Shown one piece after another: positions 33,977 to 43,039 of a stretch of 64,000 nucleotides of DNA. The notes beneath the pieces are model-generated. The model saw only the letters and a list, made by a program, of their open reading frames with translations. It was not told the DNA's origin and made no database searches. Each line of letters begins with the position of its first letter. Position 1 is the first letter of the stretch. This DNA is from Sphingobium cloacae (GTDB lineage: Bacteria; Pseudomonadota; Alphaproteobacteria; Sphingomonadales; Sphingomonadaceae). The translations under genes were made by a program, and so were the position numbers. The stretch lies in contig NZ_AP017657.1 of NCBI RefSeq assembly GCF_002355855.1, positions 62,001 to 126,000 of the forward strand. The letters run 5' to 3'.

Positions 33977-35272
33977 TCACAAGCCGAACGCCTTCCGCAC
34001 GAGCGGCGCGATCCGCGCCTCTTCCACGTCGTCCGGAGAGACGCACAGAACCGGGGCGATCTGCTGCATGCGGGGGTGGGTCACGGCTTTCGCGGCGAGA
34101 TAGGTTTCATCGGTGGATCCCATTGCCTCGACGATGATCTCCCGCGTTTCGCCGGTGCTGCGCGAGCGCGCTTCCAACAGAAAATCCGGGCGGCATGATC
34201 CGATTGGCGTGAGCGTGTCGAACACGGGCTTTTCGAGGAGAAGGTCGAGCCCTGCGCGATCGAAGGACCAGCGCAGCCGCAGCAGGTCACGCAGCACCGC
34301 GCGCTCGAACTCGGAATCGACAGGGATGAAGCGCTTTCCCGAGTAGATCGGCTGGGCATAGCCGCGAAGCGGCGCATAGCCATGCGCTTCGGGATATTGG
34401 CCCGCCACGACGATCGTCAGATAGGGGCCCTTGATCGTGTTCCCGCGGATCGAGGGGGACTGGACGCGGTTCGCCAGCACGACAGGATCGCTCCCGGCGA
34501 CATGGATCGTCGAACCTTCGAACTTCTGCGTGAAGAGCGCGAGGAAGCCCTGGGGCGCATGCCCGGGCGGCCAGACTCGGGAGAGCTCGCGCAAGCGGGC
34601 ATAGATGCGCTTGCTGTGGAGCGCCTGTGCATGCGTCCAGAGGGCACGGCCGAGCTCGATGCCCGGTGCGATTTCGACGCGCTGCGCCGCGATGGCCAGC
34701 GTCTTGAACTCGTCGCTGATCGAATGTTCCGGGTTCTCGTCGGAGAGGCAGAGCGTACGATTGAGACCGGAGAGGTTGATAAGACGCCAGAGCAATCGGG
34801 CGAGCCTTGGCACCGAGGCCTGGCGCGTTCTGTCGTCGCTGCTTTCCTCTTCGGGACGCTGCGCCAGCTTCTCGGGCGCCGGGCGCAGCACCTCGAAATA
34901 GCCGGTCGGCGGATCGGCCGGGCTCTCCTGCGTTCGCACTTCGCTCAGCCGGTTGGTGGCCTGATCGCGGAAGAACGGGCAGTCCGCCCTGTGTTCGGGA
35001 CGGTTAACGCTGGTGAGACGGCGCAGATAGTAGGTTTCTGCTTCCGACAGGAACGCCGGCGTCAGGATCGGGGGCGGAGCGTCGGCCGACAAACAGTCGC
35101 AGGCGATCCACCTCTCGCCGATGCGCGCCTGCTGGACAAGCATGATCCCCGCTTCCTCGTCGGCGCGCGAACCCTGTCCGACATACCAGCGGACGAGAGC
35201 CTCTCGGACGGGCGCGGGAAGCGCAATTCTCCCTGCGCGGGTCCCGTCCGTATTGCGCGGGATCAGCCACAT
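33977..35272 (-). CDS. Conserved plasmid protein, paralogue of the 62956-63882 gene
   Basis: 431 residues from the ATG at 35272 (GGAGGCGCC-like site upstream). Contains a Cys/His element HRADCPFF, a central GIELGRALWTHAQALHS, then IKGPYLTIVVAG, a PIYSGKRFIPVDSEFERAVLR block and RPDFLLEARS near the end. The central and C-terminal blocks recur in the gene at 62956. The combination of Cys/His element and RPDFLL recalls DUF1173-type plasmid proteins, unconfirmed. It diverges from the transglycosylase gene across about 110 bases. Confidence 0.7.
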   Translation of the reverse strand: MWLIPRNTDGTRAGRIALPAPVREALVRWYVGQGSRADEEAGIMLVQQARIGERWIACDCLSADAPPPILTPAFLSEAETYYLRRLTSVNRPEHRADCPFFRDQATNRLSEVRTQESPADPPTGYFEVLRPAPEKLAQRPEEESSDDRTRQASVPRLARLLWRLINLSGLNRTLCLSDENPEHSISDEFKTLAIAAQRVEIAPGIELGRALWTHAQALHSKRIYARLRELSRVWPPGHAPQGFLALFTQKFEGSTIHVAGSDPVVLANRVQSPSIRGNTIKGPYLTIVVAGQYPEAHGYAPLRGYAQPIYSGKRFIPVDSEFERAVLRDLLRLRWSFDRAGLDLLLEKPVFDTLTPIGSCRPDFLLEARSRSTGETREIIVEAMGSTDETYLAAKAVTHPRMQQIAPVLCVSPDDVEEARIAPLVRKAFGL

Positions 35273-35382
35273 CGGCGCCTCCTGATCTTGATTTTTGAGG
35301 CTGACACTGCTCGGGCACGCGGATTGACAACCCGGCGGCCGCTGATCTTCCCTTGGCCTGTTTCGGTAGCAGGGAGGGTGCA

Positions 35383-36336
35383 ATGAGGGCGTTGGGGATC
35401 GGTTTCGGCATTGTGGCGCTGGTCGTGTCGGGGGGCGCGGCAGCCCAGGGGAAAGAGGCCAAGCCCGCGCGCAGAGTGCAGCTCATCACGATGACCGCGC
35501 CCGGGCCGGAGAGCCGGCCGGATGCAGCCGCCGAACCCCCGAGCGTGCCCAACCCGGTGTCGACCGGTGCCCGTCCGCCGGACTTTCGGGTGCATGACCT
35601 CAGCCGCCGGTGGGTGGAATTCCAGATGGCGAACAGCTTCACGAACAGCGGCGTTGCGCTCGAGCAGGCAGCAAGCGGAAGCGCCGGGAGTGAAGGCTCG
35701 GCCGCCTCCGCCGAATGGTTGCCGCCGGCGCCTGCCATCCCCGTTCCTGCGTGGATGCGCGGCGGCGCGAGCTTCGATTTCGCGGCCAATCGCTTCGAGC
35801 CAGGCTGCGGCGTCCTTCCCTATCGGCCGACAGGATTCTTGAGGGCGGACGCTGAGAGCAGGCGCGCCAGCTATTATCAGCTGATGAGCGGGATCGCGTG
35901 CGAATACGGCATTCCGGTCGGGTTGTTCGATGCGATGATCATTCGCGAAAGCCGCTATCGCACCGATGCGCTGTCGCCCAAGAACGCCTTCGGCCTGACC
36001 CAGCTGATGCCCGGGACGGCTGCCTCGCTGGGAGTGAACCGCTATAGCGTCGAGGATAATCTGCGCGGCGGAGCGAGATATCTTCGCCAGCAACTCGACA
36101 GGTTCGGCCATTATCATCTGGCGCTTGCCGCATACAATGCCGGGCCTGGCCGCGTCCGTGGCGGGCTCGTGCCGCGCATCGCCGAGACGCAGGCCTATGT
36201 CGACAATGTCCTCATGAACTGGGCGCGCTTGAGCGGCGTCTACCGGCAAGCAACCGTGCTGCCGCGCCAGACCGCAAGCGTCTTCCCGCCTCGGTCGGTG
36301 CCGCCCGCGCGCGTCGCGAGCGTCTCGCTCTTCTAG
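35383..36336 (+). CDS. VirB1-like lytic transglycosylase
   Basis: 317 residues with a signal peptide (about 1-22) and a long Pro/Ala-rich linker. The SLT domain at about 165-290 contains the catalytic Glu in IIRESRY (Glu189), AFGLTQLMPGTA, NLRGGARYL and LALAAYNAGPGRV, all typical of soluble lytic transglycosylases. It opens peptidoglycan for the type IV secretion apparatus encoded just downstream. Confidence 0.93.
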   Translation: MRALGIGFGIVALVVSGGAAAQGKEAKPARRVQLITMTAPGPESRPDAAAEPPSVPNPVSTGARPPDFRVHDLSRRWVEFQMANSFTNSGVALEQAASGSAGSEGSAASAEWLPPAPAIPVPAWMRGGASFDFAANRFEPGCGVLPYRPTGFLRADAESRRASYYQLMSGIACEYGIPVGLFDAMIIRESRYRTDALSPKNAFGLTQLMPGTAASLGVNRYSVEDNLRGGARYLRQQLDRFGHYHLALAAYNAGPGRVRGGLVPRIAETQAYVDNVLMNWARLSGVYRQATVLPRQTASVFPPRSVPPARVASVSLF

Positions 36337-36376
36337 GAGCGCGGCGGGGAAGGGCCCGGCGCCGAATCCGGTCGGG

Positions 36377-36871
36377 CTAGATCCGGAAGTCATCGCTCTC
36401 GGCCAGGCGTGCACGGCGGGCCAGCTTGGCGCTCACCTCGTCCAGCAGTTTCCAGACGACGGCTCGCCTGACCGGCACCGCCCATTCCGGGCGGACTTCC
36501 GAGCCATCGATGCCTTCGAGTTCTTCGAGCAGAACGATCAGGCCTTCCGGCATGTCGACGAATGCGTCGCAGATCATTGTGAAGAGCACGTCATGGCGCT
36601 CGATCAGGGGCTGCGGGATCGTCCCGCTTGCCTTGATGCGCACATAGGCCGCGACGATGTCGGTTCCGAGCGCGTGCAGGATGATCTGAAGCTCGTCCAC
36701 AGTCATGGGCGACCGCTTCGTGGGGTCGCTGTGCAGCAGCAGTCCCAGGCGCGTCTTGCTGATGCCGGTGAGGGCGGCGAGCTTGCGTTGCGGGATGTCC
36801 TTTCGGTCCATCATGCACCGAATGAGCGGTACGAAATCGCGCAGGATCGTTTCGTCATCCGGCTCGAGCAC
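36377..36871 (-). CDS. HTH-containing regulator of the transfer region (putative)
   Basis: 164 residues. The N-terminal half reads like an Xre-type helix-turn-helix (MMDRKDIPQRKLAALTGISKTRLGLLL…MTVDELQIILHALG), the rest is helical and acidic. Convergent with the transglycosylase. Probably a transcriptional regulator of conjugation; the target is unknown. Confidence 0.65.
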   Translation of the reverse strand: MLEPDDETILRDFVPLIRCMMDRKDIPQRKLAALTGISKTRLGLLLHSDPTKRSPMTVDELQIILHALGTDIVAAYVRIKASGTIPQPLIERHDVLFTMICDAFVDMPEGLIVLLEELEGIDGSEVRPEWAVPVRRAVVWKLLDEVSAKLARRARLAESDDFRI

Positions 36872-37038
36872 GAACTATGATCCAGCTGTGGCGCGAGACG
36901 ACATTAGCCCCCGAACCTCCCCGTTAGGGGACAAGGCAAACACGGTGAATCCCGCTTTGCAAGCGTCGTTGGAGCCAGAGTGAGCGCAATATTCCAGCGC
37001 AGATACCGCGATATAGCTCGCGAAGATCGGGCGATTTC

Positions 37039-37488
37039 CTAGTTTAGCCGCGTGCTCGTGCGCCCCGGTTCGCCCCCGTCAAGGCGCTGCTCAAGCGACA
37101 ACCGGTCCAGTATCTGCGAGGTCTTGAGCTCGACGACATAGTCGAACAGCAGCGCCGAAAGCGCGTCGCCGATCGTCAGTGTGGTGTCGAGGCGGCGGCC
37201 GAGAGCCTGCCGCATTTCCTCAAGCGCCTGGGCATTCGCATCAGAGAGCGGAAGCCGGATTTTCACGTCGCCATGGGTCGGAATCGCCGCGAAATGCTCG
37301 CGCATCGTGCGCACTTCATGCCTGCCCGCGGCACCCGGTTCGGCGAGCCGCGCCGCGACCAGCGATACGAGCGTCTGATGCTCGTTCGTCTCATTGGAGA
37401 ATAGGCGCAGGCACTCGGTGGTCAGCCGAAAGAGATATCCGGAGACATCGAGCACAAAGCCTTCGTGTTCGGCGGCCGTCGTCCCCAC
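37039..37488 (-). CDS. Possible ribbon-helix-helix protein next to the repeat array
   Basis: 149 residues. Residues about 75-125 show a short strand VKIRLPLS followed by two helices (ALEEMRQALGRRL and TIGDALSALLFDYVVEL), the order of a ribbon-helix-helix domain as in TraY or MobC-like relaxosome proteins. This is pattern-based only. It is divergent from the tra operon and adjoins the 22-bp palindromic repeats, which may be its binding sites. Confidence 0.55.
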   Translation of the reverse strand: MGTTAAEHEGFVLDVSGYLFRLTTECLRLFSNETNEHQTLVSLVAARLAEPGAAGRHEVRTMREHFAAIPTHGDVKIRLPLSDANAQALEEMRQALGRRLDTTLTIGDALSALLFDYVVELKTSQILDRLSLEQRLDGGEPGRTSTRLN

Positions 37489-37837
37489 GTCGAGATGAAT
37501 CCTTCTTCCTGAAAGGCAGCATGGCGCTGACTACTGCGACGGAGCCTGGAGTCTCGATGGTTAATATCTGCTGAGTCGTAGCCCCGAGTCTACCGGGACG
37601 CCACCAGCGCCGCAATTTCCGGGGCAAGTTGTCCCGCATTCCGGGCCAGTCTGCCCCGTAATCCGGGGCGCCATGCCCCGAATGAGCGGGCAGGCCGCCC
37701 GGCGTTCGGGGGCAGGGCCTCGATCGGCGAAAGATTCTTCCCCCGTCACCCCGGCTGCCCGTGACGACCCGGCCGCGGGTTGGTCAGCTTTCCCTGGGCG
37801 CGGTTCTCGTCGCGTCTCCAATTGAAGGGAACCCAAC
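37489..37837. other. Regulatory region before the tra operon
   Basis: 349 bases without a gene, between divergent 37039-37488 and traA. Contains the 22-bp repeat array at 37617-37704. It must hold the tra promoter and could include part of an origin of transfer or replication. Confidence 0.55.
37617..37704. repeat. Tandem 22-bp palindromic repeats (four units, a decayed fifth follows)
   Basis: Units at 37617, 37639, 37661 and 37683, each 22 bases, with the pattern TTCCGGGGCA-N3-TGCCCCGTA. Units 1-3 are close (for example CGGGCCAGTCTGCCCCG), unit 4 is weaker, and a fifth start (TTCGGGGGCAGGGCC) follows at 37705. Each unit is itself an imperfect palindrome. Two turns of the helix per unit would place all centres on one DNA face. 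Confidence 0.75.
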
Positions 37838-38158
37838 ATGCAGTCAGTCCTGAAAGAGACCGGGCGCGCAGAGTTGGCGATCGTCGTGATCGCCGCCCTC
37901 CTGTTCGCCTCCTTCTGGTTCGCCGGTCCGGCATTCGCCGGCGCCGACACGACCTTCGACACGGCGCTCAACAAGTTCACCGATTTCCTCGAGGGCTCGG
38001 GCGGCAAGATCATCACGGTGCTTTCGCTCGCGGGCGGCATCGTCGCGCTCGCCTCCGGTCGCTTCTCCATGGGCCAGATCGCCATCCCGGTCGGTGTCGG
38101 CGTCGGCGCCGGCACGGGCATTCCCATCGTCACGTCGACGGTCACCGCGACGATCTGA
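37838..38158 (+). CDS. traA: TraA/VirB2-type pilin
   Basis: 106 residues. Long N-terminal leader with a hydrophobic core ending FAGPAFAGAD (cleavage likely near 36), then a short mature pilin with two hydrophobic segments (IITVLSLAGGIVALASG and IPVGVGVGAGTGIPIV) separated by a small polar turn, as in TrbC/VirB2 and F pilins. First gene of the tra operon, directly before traL. Confidence 0.85.
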   Translation: MQSVLKETGRAELAIVVIAALLFASFWFAGPAFAGADTTFDTALNKFTDFLEGSGGKIITVLSLAGGIVALASGRFSMGQIAIPVGVGVGAGTGIPIVTSTVTATI

Positions 38159-38216
38159 TCATTCCTGCGGTCGGGCGAAGTAGCAGCTTTGACCGACCCA
38201 AGGAGAGGGTGGTGCA

Positions 38217-38507
38217 ATGGCGGCGGATAAGTACGTCATCCCGACTCATCTGGATGATCCCGAGCTGATCGGGCTGTGGACCCTGGATGAGTTCCTGGCG
38301 ATGGTCATCCCCTTCGTCTGGGGGATTCTGTCTCAGCACATCCTCATCGGCATGTTGCTTTCGGGTGCGGGCTGGTGGGGTCTCAGAAAAGCGAAGGCAG
38401 GCCGGGCGACGTCATGGCTTCTCCATCTGGCCTACTGGTTTCTTCCGGCCGGCTTCACCGGTCTGAGAGCCACGCCACCCTCGTACCTTCGATTGATGGC
38501 GGGGTGA
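38217..38507 (+). CDS. traL: Type IV secretion protein TraL
   Basis: 96 residues behind AGGAGAGGG. Begins YVIPTHLDDPELIGLWTLDE, the TraL hallmark (P-x-x-LDDP…W-x-x-DE), followed by two membrane segments. Inner-membrane component needed for pilus assembly, VirB3-like. One base separates its stop from the traE start. Confidence 0.93.
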   Translation: MAADKYVIPTHLDDPELIGLWTLDEFLAMVIPFVWGILSQHILIGMLLSGAGWWGLRKAKAGRATSWLLHLAYWFLPAGFTGLRATPPSYLRLMAG

Positions 38508-38508
38508 T

Positions 38509-39075
38509 ATGGAACTTTCCTACAGCCATTCGCACAGCCAGCGGGTCTTGCGGCAGCGGAATCTGCTCGCGATCGTCGCCGTCGGCCTCTGCGCACTGAC
38601 GATCCTGCTGCTTATCTTCACGGTGTCGCGGGACCGCGAAATCGTGCTGCAGCCGATCCTGCGATCGCCGGTCACGGTAAGCTCCGCCGGGGTCAGCCGC
38701 GAATATCTCGAGATGATCACGCGCGACACGGTGGTGCTCACCCTCAATCGCAGCCCGCAGAACCTCGAATACTGGATGAACGCGGTGCTCGATATCACGG
38801 CGCCGGCCTCCCAGGGCAAGGTCAAGGCGGACCTGCTCAAGATCGTGAACGAACAGCGTGGATCTTCGATTTCGCAGTTCTTCACGATCGAAAAGATGGA
38901 GCTCGACACGAAGGGGCTGCGCTCGGAGGTGACGGGCAGTCTGCATACGATCGTCGGCAATCGGGTCATCTCGAACGAGCGGCGGACCTTTCGGTACGAC
39001 TGGGAATATTCCGGCCTGTCCCTGAAGCTGATCGGCTTCGGCATGGTGACGGCCGAGCAGGGGAAGGATCAATGA
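38509..39075 (+). CDS. traE: Type IV secretion protein TraE
   Basis: 188 residues. N-terminal membrane anchor (about 19-38), then a periplasmic VirB8-like domain with SREYLEMITRDTVVLTLNRSPQN and W-x-x-VL features typical of TraE_F. Overlaps traK by four bases. Bridges inner-membrane and core complex parts. Confidence 0.92.
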   Translation: MELSYSHSHSQRVLRQRNLLAIVAVGLCALTILLLIFTVSRDREIVLQPILRSPVTVSSAGVSREYLEMITRDTVVLTLNRSPQNLEYWMNAVLDITAPASQGKVKADLLKIVNEQRGSSISQFFTIEKMELDTKGLRSEVTGSLHTIVGNRVISNERRTFRYDWEYSGLSLKLIGFGMVTAEQGKDQ

Positions 39076-39872
39076 TGTCCGTCTATGTCGTCGGCAGTGC
39101 CGCTGCGGGCACCGCCTTCCTCTCGCGCGTCAACTGTCATCTGAGCCGTTGCACGGGCGCTGCGCTGATAGGCATTGCCGTTCTGCTGAGCGCGCAGCCC
39201 GCCTGGGCCGATCAGACCATCATGGCGGCGGACAGCAGCCAGGTCGACTGCCAGGCGTCCGCCAAGGACCTGACGCGTATCAGCCTGGTCGAAGACGAGT
39301 TCGCGTCGGTCTCCAAGATCTCCACCGGCAATCCGACCGATGACTTCTCGGTCGTCAACGAGCCGGTCCGCGGCGACATCTACCTGTCCGTTCCCGACGG
39401 ATTTGCCCGCCCGGCGCTCTCCTTCTTCGCCACGAGCAAGCGCGGCTATGTCTACAAGTTCGTCTGCCGGATCGGCGGCGACCAGGCCGCCCAGGTCTTC
39501 GTCTCCAATCCGGCGATCGCAAACGAACGCGCAGCGGAGAACGGTCCGGCCGAGAGGCTCGGGACCCACGATGCCGCGGTCGAGCTGGTGCAGGCGATGT
39601 ATTCGAATGCGGTCGCCGACGGCTACGAGATGCGCCAGCGCGCCTTGCGGCCGGTCTATGTTGGCACCCTCAAGGTGCAGATGATCGCGGAATATCGCGG
39701 TTCGGAGCTCAGCGGCAAGGTCCTGCGCATCGAGAACAAGGGTCCGTCAGAGGTCGAGCTGACCGAAGCGATGGTCGCTCCAGCGAGCGCCCTGGCCGTG
39801 TCGATCGCCGAGAGCAAGCTCGCTCCGGGCAAGGTCACCACCGCCTACCTCGTGTCCCAGAACGGAAGGTGA
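39072..39872 (+). CDS. traK: Type IV secretion protein TraK
   Basis: 266 residues with an N-terminal signal (hydrophobic to about 46, AQPAWA-D). Secretin-like periplasmic/outer-membrane protein, VirB9 counterpart; the C-terminal KVLRIENKGPSEVELTEAMV and APGKVTTAYLV are characteristic. ATGATG at the start allows either Met. Coupled to traE. Confidence 0.9.
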   Translation: MMSVYVVGSAAAGTAFLSRVNCHLSRCTGAALIGIAVLLSAQPAWADQTIMAADSSQVDCQASAKDLTRISLVEDEFASVSKISTGNPTDDFSVVNEPVRGDIYLSVPDGFARPALSFFATSKRGYVYKFVCRIGGDQAAQVFVSNPAIANERAAENGPAERLGTHDAAVELVQAMYSNAVADGYEMRQRALRPVYVGTLKVQMIAEYRGSELSGKVLRIENKGPSEVELTEAMVAPASALAVSIAESKLAPGKVTTAYLVSQNGR

Positions 39873-39876
39873 GGAC

Positions 39877-41202
39877 ATGGCATTATTCGATTTCCTGAAT
39901 CGCAAGCGTCCCGCTCTTGATGGGGCTTCGGACGAGGGCGTATCTCCTGTCGCCAGCGATCTCACCGCGAACGAAGCCGTTCGCCGCAAGCAGCGCCTGC
40001 TGCTGGCCGGGGTGGCGGGCGCCGGCCTGATCCTCTCCTCGTTCTGGATCTTCAGCGGCGATGAGAAGGGCGACAAGCTCGCCGACGACGGCACGAGCGA
40101 GGTCACCGTTTCGACCAAGGACCTGGTGAACCGCAATCTCTCGCAGCAGGAGTGGATGGCGCTCTCGGAGAACCGCTTCCAGTCCACCGAAAATCAGTTG
40201 AAGTCGATCGACGGCCAGAACCGCCGGCTGGAGATGCTGACCGCCCAGGTGGAGGCGCTCAAGGGCCAGAACCAGGCAATGCAGGCCGACGGCCAGCGCG
40301 TGCTGTCGGCCTATCAAGCCGAGAACGAGCAGCTGCGGCGGCAGATCAATGCGCGCCCGGCCGCCACGCCGCCCGCGCCCGGCCCGGCGGCGCTCTACGG
40401 CCCGAACGGACCGCAGGCTTACCAGCGTCCCGACGGTGCCCCAGGCGCCGCGGCGCGCGGACCGGTGGGCACCGCAAGCGAGGTGAAGCTTGTCAGCTTC
40501 AACACGGCGGAGACGGGGAACGCCACGCGGGTCGCCAAAGGCAACACCACCTACACGGACAGCGTCAATTATTTGCCGCCGAACAGCTTCGCGAGGGCGA
40601 AGGTGATCGTCGGCGTCGACGCGAGCGCCGGCGTGAACAGCCAGACCGACCCGCTTCCGGTGGTGCTCCGCGTTACGGGGCCCGCGCGTTCGGTCTATCA
40701 GAACGGCCGGCTGCTTACGACCAAGATCGAAGGCTGTCTCATCAACGGCGCGGCGCGCGGCGATCTTTCGAGCGAGAAAGTCTACGTCAAGCTGCAAAAG
40801 ATGACCTGCCCGCAGCCGGGCGGCCGCTACGCCGTGTCGGAGGTGAAGGGATTCATTGCCTTCGGCGGCAAGACCGGCGTGCGGGGAAGGGTGGTGTCCC
40901 GCGAGGGCTCGCTCGTCACCCAGGCGTTCCTGGCCGGGCTCGCCGGCGGCTTCGGCCGCGGCTTCTCCGCGAATGCCAACAGCGTGTTCCAGGGAACGAA
41001 CATCACCACGAACGGGCAGCGCGACAAGCTTTCGACGGGCGAAATCCTCGAAGGCGGCTTTGGCGAAGGCGTCGCGCAGTCGGGCGACATGGTGTCGAAA
41101 TATCTGATCGAGCGCGCCGAGCAATATCAGCCGGTGATCGAAATGCCGACCGGGATCGATGTCGAAATTGTTTTCTTGGAGGGTGTCTATGTCCGCAATT
41201 GA
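39877..41202 (+). CDS. traB: Type IV secretion protein TraB (VirB10-like)
   Basis: 441 residues. Short cytoplasmic N-terminus, one membrane helix (about 43-60), a coiled coil rich in Gln/Asn (about 95-155), a Pro/Ala/Gly-rich linker and a TrbI/VirB10 beta-barrel domain (YLPPNSFARAKVIVGVDASAGV, GARGDLSSEKVYVKLQKM, KTGVRGRVVSREG). Spans the envelope in the core complex. Its 3' end overlaps the disulfide isomerase gene by 14 bases. Confidence 0.93.
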   Translation: MALFDFLNRKRPALDGASDEGVSPVASDLTANEAVRRKQRLLLAGVAGAGLILSSFWIFSGDEKGDKLADDGTSEVTVSTKDLVNRNLSQQEWMALSENRFQSTENQLKSIDGQNRRLEMLTAQVEALKGQNQAMQADGQRVLSAYQAENEQLRRQINARPAATPPAPGPAALYGPNGPQAYQRPDGAPGAAARGPVGTASEVKLVSFNTAETGNATRVAKGNTTYTDSVNYLPPNSFARAKVIVGVDASAGVNSQTDPLPVVLRVTGPARSVYQNGRLLTTKIEGCLINGAARGDLSSEKVYVKLQKMTCPQPGGRYAVSEVKGFIAFGGKTGVRGRVVSREGSLVTQAFLAGLAGGFGRGFSANANSVFQGTNITTNGQRDKLSTGEILEGGFGEGVAQSGDMVSKYLIERAEQYQPVIEMPTGIDVEIVFLEGVYVRN

Positions 41203-42061
41203 TCGTGTCCGCTCGCTCACTCGGCGATCGCGCCTTCTGGTTGCGACCGGCGCGGCCCTGAGCGTCGCGGGCATCGCGCTGGCCGCAGATGTGGGCAGCG
41301 CCGAAAGCCAGGTGCAGGCGCTCCTGAAGGCGCGGTTACCCAAGACTGCCGTGAGTGCGATCGACTGCGGCAAAATTGCGGGCCTGTGCGAGATCACCGC
41401 GGGCGAGAACCTATTCTATGTCGACACCAGCGCCCGCTATCTGGTGATCGGGCGCGTCTATGACATGCAGACCCGTCAGGACATAACGGCGGCGCGCCTG
41501 CTCGAGATGAACCCCGACATGCTGGTCGGCTCCTCCGCGCGGGCAAACGCGCTTGCCGCCGGCGGCGAGGAGGAGGCGGGCCAGCAGCTGGCGGCAGCAC
41601 CTGCACGGCTCGAGCGGCCGGCAAGTCCCGCCAAGGCGCGAACGCTTTCGCTCTCGAGCCTGCCGAAGGATGGCGCGATCGTCTGGGGGAATCCGGCGGG
41701 CCCGACCGTCACGGTCTTTTCGGATTTTCGCTGCGGCTATTGCCGGGCGCTGACTGGCGTTCTCAAGGACATGAACGTGCGCGTGGTCGAGCGGCCGATC
41801 TCGGTGCTGGGAAGCCGGGATCTCGCCGACCGGGTTTACTGCGCCAAGAACCGCGAGGCTGCGCTCCATGCCGCCTATGCCGGGCAGCCGATAAAGGGCG
41901 AGGCTTCGTGCAACACGGCCGGCCTCGATGCGAACGAGGCCTTCGCGCAGCGGAACGGCCTCAATGGCACTCCCGTCATCGTGCGTAGCGATGGCGCGAT
42001 GATCGAAGGATATCGCCCCCGGGCTTTCCTTGAAGCATGGCTTCGGGAGGCGCGGTCATGA
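41189..42061 (+). CDS. dsbC: DsbC/TrbB-like thiol-disulfide isomerase
   Basis: 290 residues from the ATG at 41189. Signal peptide, a DsbC-like dimerisation region (LLKARLPKTAVSAIDC…YVDTSARYLVIGRVYDMQTRQDIT), a variable linker and a thioredoxin domain with SDFRCGYCRAL (Cys182, Cys185) and the cis-Pro loop NGTPVIV. Periplasmic isomerase that helps fold Cys-rich TraU, TraN and TraH encoded downstream. Overlaps traB and traV. Confidence 0.9.
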   Translation: MSAIDRVRSLTRRSRLLVATGAALSVAGIALAADVGSAESQVQALLKARLPKTAVSAIDCGKIAGLCEITAGENLFYVDTSARYLVIGRVYDMQTRQDITAARLLEMNPDMLVGSSARANALAAGGEEEAGQQLAAAPARLERPASPAKARTLSLSSLPKDGAIVWGNPAGPTVTVFSDFRCGYCRALTGVLKDMNVRVVERPISVLGSRDLADRVYCAKNREAALHAAYAGQPIKGEASCNTAGLDANEAFAQRNGLNGTPVIVRSDGAMIEGYRPRAFLEAWLREARS

Positions 42062-43038
42062 GAAACGCTGCGTTGCATAGCCCCTGGCGCCGTCTCGGCG
42101 CGCCGCTGCTGCTTTCGACCGCTCTTGCGCTTGGAGGTTGCGCAGCGCTCGGCGGAAATGTGCGCGGCGACTTTTCCTGCGCTGCTCCTGATGGCGTCTG
42201 CGCGCCGAGCGCAACGATCGATGACCGCGCGCTTGCCATGATTACGGCAGATGCAGCTGAAGGGGTCGCGCTTCCGGCTGACGCTGCCCCGCGTTCCACC
42301 AGGGATCGGAGCCGTCTTGGCTCATCGAGGCGGACCGCCGCCACTGTCCCCGCCGATCCAGCCCGGACGCGCGAGAAGGTGCTCAGGATCGTCTTCCAGC
42401 CCTACATCGACGAGCGCGGCCGCCTGCATGAGAAAAGCGCCATACATGCGGTCGTCGCGAGCGGTGAATGGCAGCAGAGCCTTGCGCAGACCGTCCCATC
42501 CAATGCGCGTCTGGACTACGCGCTAGGGGTCCCGGAGAGTCTGGCCGATGCCGTCGACCGCGTCGACCCGCCGGGTGGGTCGCCTGGTGTTGGGGATCCT
42601 GCTGCGCCGGATCCCGATGCCGTCGCTGCCGCGCGTGCGAGGAGAGGCGACCCGCTCGAGACAATCAAGGCGGATGTCGCCGCGCGGCTCGCGCAAAAGC
42701 AAAAAAGCCCAGCAGCCGCAGCCCCCGCGGATGGTGTTGCCCACGCACCATCCGTAACCGCCTCGCCGGCGCCCTTGTCCCCCTCTGGGGCGCCGGCGGG
42801 CGGCCATGCGAGGGAGCCGGCGGCTTCTGCGGCGCCGCCGACGACGATCTCTGCGGCGGGCGAAAAGGCCGTCGAACGGGTGAAAAGCGATCCCGCCTAT
42901 CGGCAGATTGCCGGGTCCGCTGCGAAGGATGCGCGTGATGCCGCCGCTGATGGCACTCCCGTCGCCTCGAAGCCGAACCTATCTGCGCCGACCGTTCGCG
43001 CCGCGGACTTCCCCGCCTCAGTGCCGGAGGATCATTGA
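42058..43038 (+). CDS. traV: Type IV secretion lipoprotein TraV
   Basis: 326 residues from the ATG overlapping the preceding stop. Lipobox STALALGGCAAL (lipidated Cys near 28) and the TraV motif GDFSCAAPDGVCAPS. Then a long Ala/Pro/Asp-rich extension, which makes it considerably longer than F TraV (about 170 residues). VirB7-like outer-membrane lipoprotein of the core complex. Confidence 0.88.
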   Translation: MRNAALHSPWRRLGAPLLLSTALALGGCAALGGNVRGDFSCAAPDGVCAPSATIDDRALAMITADAAEGVALPADAAPRSTRDRSRLGSSRRTAATVPADPARTREKVLRIVFQPYIDERGRLHEKSAIHAVVASGEWQQSLAQTVPSNARLDYALGVPESLADAVDRVDPPGGSPGVGDPAAPDPDAVAAARARRGDPLETIKADVAARLAQKQKSPAAAAPADGVAHAPSVTASPAPLSPSGAPAGGHAREPAASAAPPTTISAAGEKAVERVKSDPAYRQIAGSAAKDARDAAADGTPVASKPNLSAPTVRAADFPASVPEDH

Positions 43039-43039
43039 G

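Noticed and set aside
39883-41397. 504-codon minus-strand frame under traB
   Set aside because: Antisense shadow of traB, whose family features are clear on the plus strand.
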